Part shown: in pieces, positions 13,402-23,220 of the stretch
Layout: every line of letters begins with the position of its first letter
How positions within the stretch are numbered: the stretch's first letter is position 1
Virus record (IMG/VR): IMGVR_UViG_3300042924_000569
Coordinates: 1-34,501 of that record
Direction: 5' to 3' (one strand)
Length of the DNA: 34,501 bases
From: a virus
The notes under the pieces: generated by a model
Seen by the model: the letters and a program-made list of their open reading frames with translations, nothing else
Told to the model about the DNA's origin: nothing
Database searches by the model: none
Program-made: the position numbers and the translations under genes

Positions 13402-15414
13402 TTACTTTTTTATTACTATGTTACTCATCCAGGTGTGTCTGCAGCTAGGTGAATCACCCCACCATCCACCGCCTCTGTCAAATACACTATAGTTTAATCT
13501 TGCACTGATATTTTCAATGTCTGCTCTACTATATAGCTTATCCAATGAAATCAATTTTCTACAAAATTCCCTAGATGGATGCTCTGGTGTGTCTCTTTGA
13601 TCTACTGGTACTTGTGTTTTCCACTCATAGCTGTACATCACTTTGAAACTCGTAGTGTCAGCCTTTTGTCCTGGTGCAAGTTTGCTTAATGGCTTTATAG
13701 GCACTCTCTCTATGGCATCACCCACTATTCTAGCTTTCAATATACCATCAGCCTCTAATCTGCCTAATGTGTCATTAATCACCTTTAAATCTGTCTTTGT
13801 CACATCAGCAAGTATCTCAGGTGTAATCAAATTATCCTTTGTGATAAGATCAATGATACTCCTTTCCAAATCATTTAAGATAACATCAGCAAATTCTAAT
13901 GATAAAATCTCATTGTCAATCATTGCCTCTGTACTCTTAAACTTTACAGTCTTTTTTTTTAAAAATGAATAGTTGCTAGCACTCTCACCAAATTCAGCAA
14001 ATACCTTAATGACATCATCACTGAATTTTGCAGGTGCAGCCTCATCCTCACCTAGCCAGGTGATCATGTCCTCATCAGTTAAGCCATAGCCGTTTCTAAG
14101 CATAGCAATGGCCTGATCCCTGCTTATTTTACCTTTGTTGAACTCTCTTACTATCCTTTGCATGTTCTGCCATTCTCTGCCTTTTAAGCCCTTTAAATGC
14201 TCATTGATAGACTGCTGCTGTGGCTGTGCTGTATTTGTCAAGTCAGGCTGTACACCGTATTTTGTAGCATCAATACCCATCTTTTCTAAGATCCACTCCT
14301 TAGGTGCTACCTGAGCAATGATATTCTCACTGAACTCAAAACTGATAGGCTCTACAGGTTGAATGTAGATTTCCTGCTTTGCACCTTTCAATCTAGCTAG
14401 CATATTGAAAATGCTTTCTAAAAATTGCTGCTTATCGTTTACATAGGTATTTTTAAAGATCTCATATCCATCTCTCATCTCAGTTCTAGTGCCTAATTTA
14501 CCAGGCTCACTGATACCAAATAGTGATGGGGTAGTAATCTGATGACCTGCAAAGATGTTCTGCTGGATCATAGTGTCTACCTTTCCAAAATCCTCTTTTG
14601 TTAAATCTGATGCCCCTAAGTCCTCTACAATAGCTTTACGAGATGGATCATTCACAAAGTTTAAAATAAACTTTTTACCATCTGATCCTGTGAATCTTTT
14701 TTCAAAGCGTCTTTCAATGTTTCCTTTTTCCTCATTGCTAGGCTCACCATTGGGTAGGGTAATAAGTTTACTAGCAGAAAACCCAGTCTGTGCATTGCCT
14801 AGTACATGCTTAGAAACCTCAATGTCTGATTCAATGTAGTTTAATGCACCCATGTACCCAGGTAGTGCATAGGTTTGCATCCCTGGTCTGTATTCCTTAA
14901 TATATAGAATCTGCTTTCCTTTCCTAGTTTTTGTATTAAATGCAGGGATGATCTCAGGCTCAGATTTTCTATCCGCCCAGTCTTGCTTATACCAAAAATC
15001 TGTGTTATCCTTGTTAGATCTTATCTTTGTGTAATCGATATGATTGATTTCAGTTAATTGCTCACCAAATGCACTCCATATCACCTCAAGGTATGCTCCA
15101 CCAAATACTTCAATGTCAATATCTACCTTTCTAGTCAGGTCATTCAATCCCTCACCAAAGCTGTTAACATTTTTTATAAATGTCTCAGCAGCAGGATCAG
15201 CCTCTTTCACAGCCCATCCATTCCCTATGATATAGTTTACTTTGCCTCTTACAATAGCCTGATGCTTTGCACTTTTATTGTACAAATCTAGCAAATATGT
15301 TGGGTAGTCATTTTTCTCACCAAATTCAATATAGCCCTGCCCTCTCTTTTCTCTGTACTCAGGTTGCTTTGCCTCAGCAAAACTCAATACATAAAAATTG
15401 TTTGTTAATTCCAT
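13402..15414 (-). CDS. Portal protein with C-terminal head-morphogenesis-like extension
   Basis: A 670 aa protein. Residues 1-410 look like a phage portal: a stem and clip region with AIVRGKVNYIIGNGWAVKE, a body with EVFGGAYLEVIW, and the residue run HQITTPSLFGISEPGK. Residues about 530-590 look like a small winged helix (ITPEILADVTKTDLKVINDT). The C-terminus (HPSREFCRKLISLDKLYSRAD, then YSVFDRGGGWWG and CRHTW) resembles the conserved end of MuF/SPP1 gp7-type minor head proteins. It is therefore probably a portal fused to a minor head module. It shares one base with the gene before it. Confidence 0.85.
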   Translation of the reverse strand: MELTNNFYVLSFAEAKQPEYREKRGQGYIEFGEKNDYPTYLLDLYNKSAKHQAIVRGKVNYIIGNGWAVKEADPAAETFIKNVNSFGEGLNDLTRKVDIDIEVFGGAYLEVIWSAFGEQLTEINHIDYTKIRSNKDNTDFWYKQDWADRKSEPEIIPAFNTKTRKGKQILYIKEYRPGMQTYALPGYMGALNYIESDIEVSKHVLGNAQTGFSASKLITLPNGEPSNEEKGNIERRFEKRFTGSDGKKFILNFVNDPSRKAIVEDLGASDLTKEDFGKVDTMIQQNIFAGHQITTPSLFGISEPGKLGTRTEMRDGYEIFKNTYVNDKQQFLESIFNMLARLKGAKQEIYIQPVEPISFEFSENIIAQVAPKEWILEKMGIDATKYGVQPDLTNTAQPQQQSINEHLKGLKGREWQNMQRIVREFNKGKISRDQAIAMLRNGYGLTDEDMITWLGEDEAAPAKFSDDVIKVFAEFGESASNYSFLKKKTVKFKSTEAMIDNEILSLEFADVILNDLERSIIDLITKDNLITPEILADVTKTDLKVINDTLGRLEADGILKARIVGDAIERVPIKPLSKLAPGQKADTTSFKVMYSYEWKTQVPVDQRDTPEHPSREFCRKLISLDKLYSRADIENISARLNYSVFDRGGGWWGDSPSCRHTWMSNIVIKK

Positions 15415-15806
15415 TATCTTACTTTAAATGTGTTTGTAGTTTCATATTCGGTAAACTCAAAAGTAGTACTATCATTCAGCCTCAATATACCTGTTTCTAA
15501 TAGCCCAGTGGCTAGATCAGGATTGACATTGCTAGTGCTAGCCTGCTCATAGATGTAGTAAGTCCATTCACCTGCTAACTTATTATTGAAATAAGTAGTA
15601 GCATTTACGCTGAATTTATTATACCTATCTTTATGTGCTGATGTATCTGTAGCATTTAACTTAACAAAAGCCACCACATCATTGCTAGTTCTATTGATAA
15701 AATAGAATAGATAATTAGGTGCAGACAATGTTTGCTTTTCAGTCAAAGTCACTATCAGATCAGTAGTTTGCCCTTTTGTCAAGTATATCATACCATTAAA
15801 TAGCAT
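15414..15806 (-). CDS. Hypothetical structural protein upstream of the portal
   Basis: A 130 aa beta-rich protein (QTTDLIVTLTEKQTLS, NYLFYFINRTSNDVV, GEWTYYIYEQ) with an immunoglobulin-like strand pattern. It may decorate the capsid or connect head and tail. The start may be ATG at 15806 or the internal ATG at 15791 (MIYLTKGQ), which better resembles related openings. It ends with TAATG overlapping the portal start. Confidence 0.65.
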   Translation of the reverse strand: MLFNGMIYLTKGQTTDLIVTLTEKQTLSAPNYLFYFINRTSNDVVAFVKLNATDTSAHKDRYNKFSVNATTYFNNKLAGEWTYYIYEQASTSNVNPDLATGLLETGILRLNDSTTFEFTEYETTNTFKVR

Positions 15807-15825
15807 CTAGCCTGACTTTTACCAT

Positions 15826-15857
15826 AAAAAAAAGCCAGCCCCTTTTGAGAGACTGGC
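15826..15857 (-). terminator. Intrinsic terminator after the tail-tube candidate
   Basis: GCCAG and CTGGC (15857-15834) form the base of a stem that G-U pairs extend, and eight U follow on the minus strand (15833-15826). It lies between the gene ending at 15888 and the gene starting at 15806, and may set the ratio of the abundant upstream products to the portal. Confidence 0.82.
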
Positions 15858-15887
15858 CGACTACCTACTATTGAAAACCACGAAAGC

Positions 15888-16400
15888 CTAAGCTGTCAAT
15901 CCAGCAATAATTGAGCTAGTCACCTCAGGTGCTAATTCTTTTTCACCACCGCTGAATGTTAATGCATAGCCGTTTTTATCTGCTTGAGCAGTACCAGTAG
16001 CACTAGATCCAGCAGTAATGTCTAAGCCATTTTGCTTTCCTAATAACCAGTATTTGCCATTTGCATCCTCTACTACAGCTATCAAATTGTTTTTAGCCAA
16101 TAACAAGATTTCGTTTCTTGTATTTGCTTGCATCTTGTTTAACATAATAGCTAATTCCTGAGCATAAAAAATAGTTCCGTTTTGGATATTTGCATTTATG
16201 TTCTCAGTTAATGAACTGCTATTCTTAACAAGCTGATATTTATAGAATACCTTTCCACTAGCTTTTGTGATAGCTGTTACCACCCCTGACACCTCGGTCA
16301 TAGATGAAACATCACCAGCAGCAATAAACCATACGGCTTTAATACCACCTATGCTATCTTTACAGTCTAATGTGTACCCCTGTGTTAATGCACATGCCAT
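15888..16400 (-). CDS. Virion protein, tail tube / major tail protein candidate
   Basis: A 170 aa protein rich in Ala, Thr and Gly. The opening ACALTQGYTLDCKDSIGGIK, the middle segment FYAQELAIMLNKMQANTRNEI and a beta-rich end (NGYALTFSGGEKELAPEV) match a frequent Bacteroidota phage structural protein, which I think is the tail tube subunit. It is flanked by strong terminators on both sides and follows the capsid gene, as expected for an abundant protein. Its exact role is inferred. Confidence 0.7.
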   Translation of the reverse strand: MACALTQGYTLDCKDSIGGIKAVWFIAAGDVSSMTEVSGVVTAITKASGKVFYKYQLVKNSSSLTENINANIQNGTIFYAQELAIMLNKMQANTRNEILLLAKNNLIAVVEDANGKYWLLGKQNGLDITAGSSATGTAQADKNGYALTFSGGEKELAPEVTSSIIAGLTA

Positions 16401-16420
16401 GTTTTGAATAATTTATATTT

Positions 16421-16456
16421 TTTTAAAAATAGGGCAGCAAAATTAATCACTGCCCT
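16421..16456 (-). terminator. Intrinsic terminator after the major capsid gene
   Basis: AGGGCAG and CTGCCCT form a perfect 7-bp stem (16456-16431), followed on the minus strand by AUUUUU and an AU-rich run. It sits 8 bp after the capsid stop codon. Confidence 0.82.
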
Positions 16457-16463
16457 GTATTAG

Positions 16464-17414
16464 TTATACTACGAACTTAACGATCTCACCAGGGAAAGCA
16501 AAGTTCACACCCATTTTGAATTCAGATACGAAACGTACTTGATCAGCCTCTTTTGCGTAGAAGATTTCAAATCTTTCCTCTTCATTCAATAAGTCTGTAC
16601 CGATAAATAAGTTGCTTAATCTTAATGCATAAACCTTATTTGTACCGTTCAAACCTTGTACTGCTACCACTTTGATAGTTGTACCTGGTAATAAGAATTC
16701 GCTGTCAGATTTGCCATCAAATGCATAGTTGAACATGTTTGCATTTTTCAAAGCAATTGTGTAAGTACGGAAAACATCCATACCACAGAAAATCTTAACA
16801 TCATCTTTTGCTACTACTTCAGCAGGGATTGCCTTGTAAACTGCATCAAATACAGCGATTACATTTGCTGATGTGATTGCAGTAGCAGTGCTACCAAAAT
16901 AAGTGCTAGTGTTTGCGTCTACTACAGCAGTGCTTGCAGCAGTAACTAATTTGATGATACCATCAAACTTATTTTTGTTACCATCAGCTGATGCTGTGTC
17001 ACCTTGCCATAAACCGATCTCTAATTGAGATGCGATTTTTTCAGTTTTTCTGTTAGAATACTGTTCTGCGAATACTACTGAATCATAGCTGCTACCTGCT
17101 GGTAAAGCCTTTTGTAAGTAAGTTCTTTCTAAGTCTTTTGGACATAAAGCCTCGTTTACTTTGATTTTACCTACTGTTACAGTTCTTTGAGTGAAAGTAG
17201 TTGTACCTGATGCGTTAAATCCACAAGATGATCCATCCTGGAAAAAAGCGTCAGTGTCCATGATGTTAATCTTTTCGCTAGATTTTACACCTACCATCAC
17301 ATTTCCTTGATCTTTAATTAAGCTAGCTGTTTTGCTACCTAATACAGATGAAGCTACCAAAAGATCTTGATTCTCTTTTGTGTAGGTTGCTAATGCTGAT
17401 ACATCAAATGCCAT
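16464..17414 (-). CDS. Major capsid protein
   Basis: A 316 aa protein with no signal peptide. The composition (Ala, Thr, Val, Lys), the N-terminal arm (FDVSALATYTKENQDLLV) and strands such as VKIFCGMDVFRTYTIAL, DSEFLLPGTTIKVVAV and a final domain with VRFVSEFKMGVNFAFPGEI fit a HK97-fold capsid subunit of Bacteroidota phages. The gene follows protease and scaffold genes, is flanked by an A-rich leader and a strong terminator, and has the size of a typical shell protein. Confidence 0.8.
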   Translation of the reverse strand: MAFDVSALATYTKENQDLLVASSVLGSKTASLIKDQGNVMVGVKSSEKINIMDTDAFFQDGSSCGFNASGTTTFTQRTVTVGKIKVNEALCPKDLERTYLQKALPAGSSYDSVVFAEQYSNRKTEKIASQLEIGLWQGDTASADGNKNKFDGIIKLVTAASTAVVDANTSTYFGSTATAITSANVIAVFDAVYKAIPAEVVAKDDVKIFCGMDVFRTYTIALKNANMFNYAFDGKSDSEFLLPGTTIKVVAVQGLNGTNKVYALRLSNLFIGTDLLNEEERFEIFYAKEADQVRFVSEFKMGVNFAFPGEIVKFVV

Positions 17415-17446
17415 TGTTATTTGTTTTTGTTTGTTTTAAAAAATTG

Positions 17447-18076
17447 TTACTTATTGATATTTTTAGCTCTATCTAAAAATCTTTTCATTTTTTCCTCTTT
17501 GCTTTCTACATGTGCATTGAACTTATCCTTTGGATTTTCAGTAGCAGATGCAGATGGTGTGCTGATCAATCCTACAATCACATCACTCATCTCAGAGATA
17601 GCCTTGCTGAATTTTGCCTCTACCTCAGACATCATTGCCTTTTTAGATTCAGCATCTTTTTTCAATTCTGCAATAGCTTCCTCTAATGCAGCTATTTTCA
17701 TTTCAGTTTCAGATGGAGCAGGTAATTCTACCTCTACCTCAATCTCAGGTGCAGCCTCGTTTGGTGCTTTTAAAGCTGTGATAGTCCCAGTCTCATCCAA
17801 TGTGATGGTAGTGCCATCTACTAACTCATGATCCCCAGCAGGTGCAGGTGATTCATTGCCAGCTTCATCTTTGATGGTAACTTTACCACCTACCTCTAAA
17901 CTGTCAATAGTCACTTTGCCACCAGATACTAGATCATATTCTTTTGTAGCCTCTGTAGGCTCAGCAGCAGGTGCTGCCTCAGGTGCAGGTGCTGGCATTT
18001 GATCCCCAGGTGCGAATTGCAACCCAGCAGCTTCAAAAGCAGCTTTCATTTTCAAAATTGCCTCTAATGGTGTCAT
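17447..18076 (-). CDS. Scaffold-like protein
   Basis: A 209 aa acidic protein. After MTPLEAILKMKAAFEAAG comes a long Pro/Ala/Glu-rich disordered part, two related strand segments (GGKVTIDSLE and GGKVTIKDEA), then a coiled coil near residues 125-165 (EMKIAALEEAIAELKKDAES) and a basic C-terminus that could bind capsid. This is typical of a head scaffold removed by the protease encoded just upstream. ATG at 18121 would add 15 residues and cannot be excluded. It follows a hairpin terminator and precedes the capsid gene by 32 bp. Confidence 0.72.
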   Translation of the reverse strand: MTPLEAILKMKAAFEAAGLQFAPGDQMPAPAPEAAPAAEPTEATKEYDLVSGGKVTIDSLEVGGKVTIKDEAGNESPAPAGDHELVDGTTITLDETGTITALKAPNEAAPEIEVEVELPAPSETEMKIAALEEAIAELKKDAESKKAMMSEVEAKFSKAISEMSDVIVGLISTPSASATENPKDKFNAHVESKEEKMKRFLDRAKNINK

Positions 18077-18129
18077 AATACTTTTTAGCCCTATATAGAC
18101 TGAATATGACATTGTGACCATATAGAAAC

Positions 18130-18157
18130 AAAAACAGGTGACATCACTGCCACCTGC
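18130..18157 (-). terminator. Intrinsic terminator between protease and scaffold
   Basis: CAGGTG and CACCTG form a 6-bp stem (18156-18135) with a 10-nt loop, followed by five U on the minus strand. It would reduce, not abolish, read-through into the scaffold and capsid genes. Confidence 0.7.
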
Positions 18158-18181
18158 TCACACTTATTCTCATTCACTATT

Positions 18182-18817
18182 TTAGTCTATCTGACTAAGT
18201 ATGTCAGTGATCTGTGACCATAATTGATTTTCTATGGTACTCATATCCTGTTTTTCAGTAGGCTTATATTGGAATAAACCCTCTACTGAGAAACCCTTTA
18301 CTTTGCCATCTTTAATCATTTTCCATACCTCATCATTATTGACTTTGAATGATCCAAACCAGCTACCATCAGGCACATCCTCAAATCCTTTCATTGCACT
18401 GATACCTCTTTTCTCATCAGTGATCCAGGATTCAAACATAGTAAGCCCCTCTAATTTTTGGCCACTGTCATGCATCAGATTGACATTTGATTGGTAACCT
18501 TTGGCAAAGAATTTCTGTGCTATTTGCTTAATCGTGTCCTTTGTGAATACCACATAGTACTCACCGTTTTCATCATTCCTATAGATAGGTTTGTCAGCCA
18601 GCATCAATGCCCCAGTGATTATTTTTTCATCCTCACTTTGGATGGCAAATGCAATACGTTCTGTATTTTCGTTAAATGCTAAGAATGATTTTTCAATGGC
18701 AGGTCTGTCTACTAATGCCACAAAATCCACTTCCATTTCATTGTCAATATTAGGGCTAATCTCTAGCTTATAAATTGGTAGCATTCCTGATCCCTCAATG
18801 TTTAATACTTTATTCAT
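18182..18817 (-). CDS. XkdF-like prohead serine protease
   Basis: A 211 aa protein matching XkdF/prohead protease features: EVDFVALVDRPAIEKSFLAF near 30-48, ITGALMLADKPIYR near 67-80, the probable catalytic His116 in NVNLMHDSG, the ESWITDEKRG segment and the probable catalytic Ser177 in KGFSVEGLF. It cleaves scaffold and capsid proteins during head maturation. Position directly upstream of scaffold and capsid genes agrees. Confidence 0.88.
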   Translation of the reverse strand: MNKVLNIEGSGMLPIYKLEISPNIDNEMEVDFVALVDRPAIEKSFLAFNENTERIAFAIQSEDEKIITGALMLADKPIYRNDENGEYYVVFTKDTIKQIAQKFFAKGYQSNVNLMHDSGQKLEGLTMFESWITDEKRGISAMKGFEDVPDGSWFGSFKVNNDEVWKMIKDGKVKGFSVEGLFQYKPTEKQDMSTIENQLWSQITDILSQID

Positions 18818-18827
18818 GTCTATTGTT

Positions 18828-21122
18828 TTATGTCAGCCTAGCTGCTCTGTTTATACGTTTAATTCTATCCTGGCTATTAGTTACATCTGATTCTACTACA
18901 TAGGCTCTATTTGTGGCAGATCCTAGCTGATTGATTGAATTTGTACTTAACTGTGTCACTGTGTTTTGCACTGGTGCTGCAGGGATAATAGGTGCGGCTG
19001 CAGTTACATTGCCACCTACACCAGCACCACCACTGCCACTACTACCACCTGAATTTGCAGAATTTATTGATTGAATTCCTTGTACTGATGCAGCTATGAC
19101 TGATGCTATTGATAATGCACCGCCAATCCTTGACGGAATGTATGCAGGGTTAGGAATACCTGGTGGCAAAATAGCTGGTACAGTATTCATTTGAGTGATG
19201 ATCTTAGCAATGGCTGCTCCCTTTTCTATCACCAATCCTGCAATTGCTACAGCCTTGCTCTTACCTGCAATCTGCTGTAAAAATTCACCAAACTGAGCAT
19301 ACAAATCTAAATATTTATTGTTCAAATCAATTTTAGCCTGCTGTGCTGCTTTTTCTACTGCCACCTCATCCTCAGCTACTTTTGTCCTGGCATCAGCATA
19401 TTTTTTCCTAATCTCTGTTTTTTGAAATTCAGTTAGTTCAGTATTCTCTAACTCGATATTCATCTGCTGTTCTAGTAACTCCTTTTTAAGTTCAAGTCTT
19501 TCCAGGTCTTTTTCAAAGTCACCCTCAATTGCAGCATTCTCTTTGTCAAGTAATTCTATTTTATTCTGTAGATCTAACTCCCTTATTTGTCTTTCATCAG
19601 CTAGCTTTTTCTTTAAATCCTCTTTGTCTTTTTTATCTTGTGCCTCTTTTTGCTCTCTATCTATTTTATCAATATCAGCTTTTGACTTAATATTTATTGC
19701 TGTTATCAATGCATCTTTTGTTTCCTGTTTAAGTTTTTCATTTGCATTAATATCTTTTATTTCCTGAATAGTAGCCTTTTCAATAGCTGCTTTTCTAGAC
19801 TTGTATTGATCATCTATTGCTGCAATTTCGGTTTCATCTTTAAGTCTCTGCAGTTTCTTTTGTGCCTCTAATTCAGCAGCCTCTCTTTCTTTTCTATCTT
19901 TTTCTGCCTGACTTTCTTCCTTACTTTTCCCAGCACTTTTAGTTGTCCCAGGTTTTTCAGACAATCCCTTTTGTAATAATCTATCATTTTCAATAGCCTG
20001 TTTATTCAATTCATCCCCTTTGGCTTTTAGGCTAGTTATACTTTTATTAGCAAGATCTACTCTAGTCGCTATATCTTTTGCATTGTCAACAGCAGTTGCT
20101 CCCCAGTTTCCAAAATTGCTAACAAAATTGCCAAATGCTTCCCATCCACCTGTTTCAGCTATTTCACCTGAAACTATTTTAGCACTGTATTCCGCTGCTT
20201 TGGCATACATTACCTGTGCCTCTGCTCTTAGCTTAATACTTTTAATTACTACAGTAGTATTTGACGCCAATAATCTTTCAGCCTGCTCTAATGATCCAGC
20301 ATATCCAACACTATCGCCTAATTTATCGTTATATTCTTTTAATGCATCTTTTTTAGACATTGTGCCTTTTTTAGCTGCCTCTAATGCATTTTGTACTGAA
20401 TATAATTTTATGTTAAAATCTGTAACTGCTTTTGTAGCTGCTTCCTGGGCTCTAGTATATTCTAGTTCTACATCAGTATTACTTGACATAGTACTTGTCA
20501 ATTCCTCAAAATTTGAAATCAAATAACCAATTGCAGCAACCAACAATCCAATGCCTGTGGCAGCCATTGCAAATTTTAAATTTTTAAACCCTGTAGTTGT
20601 TGTATCTACTGCACCGGTAAATAATTTTTGAACTGCTGCTGCTGCTGATGTGGCTGCACTATTAGCCTTTTGTAATAATGTACTATTTTGTATTACTGCA
20701 CCCAATTGCTTAAATGAATCAATGCTCTCACCAACAGCCTGCAATCCTTGAGAAAAAGCCATGGCTGCCTGTACTTTTAAAAGTGCTTTTTGTACATTGT
20801 CATTTTCAGTTCCAAATAGTGCCATAGCACCCTGCAAAGCAGCAAAGCCCCCAGCTACCCCACTAAGTGATGCACTGAATGCCTTAAATTTAGCATCAGG
20901 ATTGAATGCATCCACCATAGATTTTGCATCCCCTATCCTATCTTTAAGTTCAGCTGCTCTTTTGGCAGCCTCTATAGTTGCTTTATTTGATACACCGAAT
21001 TTATCAGATAATGCAGCTACATCAGCCACAGCCTCTTTTAATTGAGCCCTGAGGGATTTTGTAGATTCGACTGCTTCGCTACCATCTACTTTGACCTTTA
21101 TACCTACTACTTCATCTGCCAT
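18828..21122 (-). CDS. Tail tape measure protein
   Basis: A 764 aa protein. The N-terminal 110 residues are amphipathic helix rich in Ala and Lys. A hydrophobic stretch (FAMAATGIGLLVAAIGYLI) lies near residue 195, and the middle (about 395-620) is a long charged coiled coil (EKDRKEREAAELEAQKKLQR and later repeats). A second hydrophobic region (AVAIAGLVIEKGAAIAKII) precedes a Gly/Ser-rich end. These traits define tape measure proteins, which set tail length and form the DNA channel. At roughly 0.15 nm per residue the tail would be about 115 nm, a rule-of-thumb estimate. Confidence 0.88.
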   Translation of the reverse strand: MADEVVGIKVKVDGSEAVESTKSLRAQLKEAVADVAALSDKFGVSNKATIEAAKRAAELKDRIGDAKSMVDAFNPDAKFKAFSASLSGVAGGFAALQGAMALFGTENDNVQKALLKVQAAMAFSQGLQAVGESIDSFKQLGAVIQNSTLLQKANSAATSAAAAVQKLFTGAVDTTTTGFKNLKFAMAATGIGLLVAAIGYLISNFEELTSTMSSNTDVELEYTRAQEAATKAVTDFNIKLYSVQNALEAAKKGTMSKKDALKEYNDKLGDSVGYAGSLEQAERLLASNTTVVIKSIKLRAEAQVMYAKAAEYSAKIVSGEIAETGGWEAFGNFVSNFGNWGATAVDNAKDIATRVDLANKSITSLKAKGDELNKQAIENDRLLQKGLSEKPGTTKSAGKSKEESQAEKDRKEREAAELEAQKKLQRLKDETEIAAIDDQYKSRKAAIEKATIQEIKDINANEKLKQETKDALITAINIKSKADIDKIDREQKEAQDKKDKEDLKKKLADERQIRELDLQNKIELLDKENAAIEGDFEKDLERLELKKELLEQQMNIELENTELTEFQKTEIRKKYADARTKVAEDEVAVEKAAQQAKIDLNNKYLDLYAQFGEFLQQIAGKSKAVAIAGLVIEKGAAIAKIITQMNTVPAILPPGIPNPAYIPSRIGGALSIASVIAASVQGIQSINSANSGGSSGSGGAGVGGNVTAAAPIIPAAPVQNTVTQLSTNSINQLGSATNRAYVVESDVTNSQDRIKRINRAARLT

Positions 21123-21123
21123 G

Positions 21124-23220
21124 TTACTCGTATGTTAATTCAATTACTTTTAAAAATTCCGCTTTCGTAGTGTCCACATCCATAGGGTTAAAATCTTGTA
21201 CATTGTTTAGTCTCCACAAAGCCCCATCAATCATGATCAGCTTTGAAAAGTCTAAACTGTATATGTCTTTTGCTTTCAGGTAGACAAATGCAGTCAGTAG
21301 TTTGCTGTCCTTATCTGTGATCTCTGCCACATATTCAGACCAGTATGCATTGAACAGGTTTGCTGTTGGATAGTCTGTATTCAATTCAAAATATAATTCA
21401 TTCGGCACTCCAAAGTTCAAATCTGCACCTGGATTGTTTGGATCATCTAGGTGACCAGCATATCCATAAGTAGTCAAACTTACCAATGTTGTACTACCAT
21501 TTTTTACATTATAGGATGTTACCCCTGTAATTTTCTTAGCCTGCATAATTCTGATCACATGCTCTGTGCTATCCTCAACCCCATTATTTTGTTTATAAAT
21601 AGTAGGTACTACTTTGTCCTCACCTGTATATCCCACTAATGGTGATGGTGCAAAGATGACCTCTGCTGTTTGTTTGTCCTTAGCAAAATCATATCCGCTA
21701 TCCTCTAGCTTTGTGCCGTATGATTCCGAAAACTTTTTTTGATATTGCTCATTATAATAATCAGAATCATTTTTATATTTAAACTCAAAGTATCTACCAT
21801 TTAGTTCACTCATTGGTTTTAACTTCAAAGGCTTTGATCTATCCACCTTATATGTCCAGTCTAGATATTGTATAGTGCCATCCGATAGCAATAGATGATC
21901 TGTATCGTTTACATTAAGTAAGCTATTGAAATCATCAATGGCTAATAGTGATTGGCCATCAAAATCGTAAAATTCAATATAGGGCTTAATGATTAAATGC
22001 TTAGGCCTATTTGTGTCCTCTACCACATACATGTTAAACATCTTGACAATAGATGAAAAAAAGTCTCTTTGGAATACCCCCTTAGGAATTACATCAGCCA
22101 TAATCAATCTGTCATTCAATGTCACCTGGGCTGTCACAAATGAATTTGAATAGAATGACACCTGCCCATCACTTACCGTCACAGGTGGATCATCTCTATT
22201 AGGTGCTGTATTGCTAAATCTGAAAGTGATAGCATCATTTGTATTGACTAGGATTTCAAATGTGCCTGCTATGCCTATTCCACCCTCGAAATTATATTGA
22301 TAGACTGTAGTCCCATTTTTAGCTATTTTGAAAGTACCACTAGTAGAATCACCATTAAACTCGTAGTCCATTTTTAAGATAATAGAACTTACACCTGTGT
22401 ATGTGAATGTGCTATTAGTCCCTGATACTGTCAAACCTGATCCTGTCACAGTGTCGAATGATATTAATCTAGATGATACAATCTCTACAGGTGTAGTCAA
22501 AAATGCTTTATTAAAATCACTGGTAGTTTTAGTTAGTGCCTTTTGATTTTGTGGAACTATCAATCTACGAAACACAGGGCTGTTAAAAAAAGAACTTTCA
22601 TATGTATATCCTGAATTGCTTATAATCTTATCAATGTATTCTCTTACATACAAAGCTGGCCTGTATGCTCTTACATCCCAGTCATGTTTATTTGTGCTTA
22701 CCTTACCATAGTCAATCAATGGGTAGTAATACCCTGATCCTGCTACTGTATTCCATGATGATTGTATGTTTGTCAAAGTCCAGTCATGATCATAGGCTGA
22801 AAAATCAAGTTCCTCTATTTTCTTATTCCCTAATTCGTTTATAAACCCACCCAGCTCACCGAATACAGCACATTCATATTCTATTGCTCCATTGTCTATA
22901 ACTATCTCTAATATCCTTAAGATTCCCTTAAAGATCTGCACCTTGTCAATGAATACTATACAGCTTGCTGCCTTAGATACATTAAAATTGTACCCCACAT
23001 TCGGCACATTTTCATCATGAAAATTTGATGATCCGAACTCAAAGATGTGGCCAAATAACTTATTGTTAACAGCGTTACCTGGTAATACAATAGTCTTTGA
23101 AAAGTTTGTATTCCTAGATGCAAAGTCCTTAATGTCATCAATGTTATAAGTGAATTCAGTGGATAAATCCTTTGTAAGATCTAGCCTCTGATTCTCTATG
23201 TATATCTCTGTACTTATCAT
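21124..23220 (-). CDS. Large tail/baseplate structural protein
   Basis: A 698 aa, beta-rich protein. Its opening (STEIYIENQRLDLTKDLSTEF, then RNTNFSKTIVLPGN) is typical of a minor tail protein family seen with tape measures in Bacteroidota phages. It continues with long strand-rich segments and may be a baseplate hub or distal-tail component. It is coupled by ATGA to the gene before it and lies 1 bp upstream of the tape measure. No enzyme motif is seen. Confidence 0.7.
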   Translation of the reverse strand: MISTEIYIENQRLDLTKDLSTEFTYNIDDIKDFASRNTNFSKTIVLPGNAVNNKLFGHIFEFGSSNFHDENVPNVGYNFNVSKAASCIVFIDKVQIFKGILRILEIVIDNGAIEYECAVFGELGGFINELGNKKIEELDFSAYDHDWTLTNIQSSWNTVAGSGYYYPLIDYGKVSTNKHDWDVRAYRPALYVREYIDKIISNSGYTYESSFFNSPVFRRLIVPQNQKALTKTTSDFNKAFLTTPVEIVSSRLISFDTVTGSGLTVSGTNSTFTYTGVSSIILKMDYEFNGDSTSGTFKIAKNGTTVYQYNFEGGIGIAGTFEILVNTNDAITFRFSNTAPNRDDPPVTVSDGQVSFYSNSFVTAQVTLNDRLIMADVIPKGVFQRDFFSSIVKMFNMYVVEDTNRPKHLIIKPYIEFYDFDGQSLLAIDDFNSLLNVNDTDHLLLSDGTIQYLDWTYKVDRSKPLKLKPMSELNGRYFEFKYKNDSDYYNEQYQKKFSESYGTKLEDSGYDFAKDKQTAEVIFAPSPLVGYTGEDKVVPTIYKQNNGVEDSTEHVIRIMQAKKITGVTSYNVKNGSTTLVSLTTYGYAGHLDDPNNPGADLNFGVPNELYFELNTDYPTANLFNAYWSEYVAEITDKDSKLLTAFVYLKAKDIYSLDFSKLIMIDGALWRLNNVQDFNPMDVDTTKAEFLKVIELTYE

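Noticed and set aside
657-20526. Plus-strand open frames of 60-168 codons (for example 657-971, 17421-17831, 20020-20526)
   Set aside because: All lie opposite well-supported minus-strand genes, have compositions typical of antisense shadows and lack family features.
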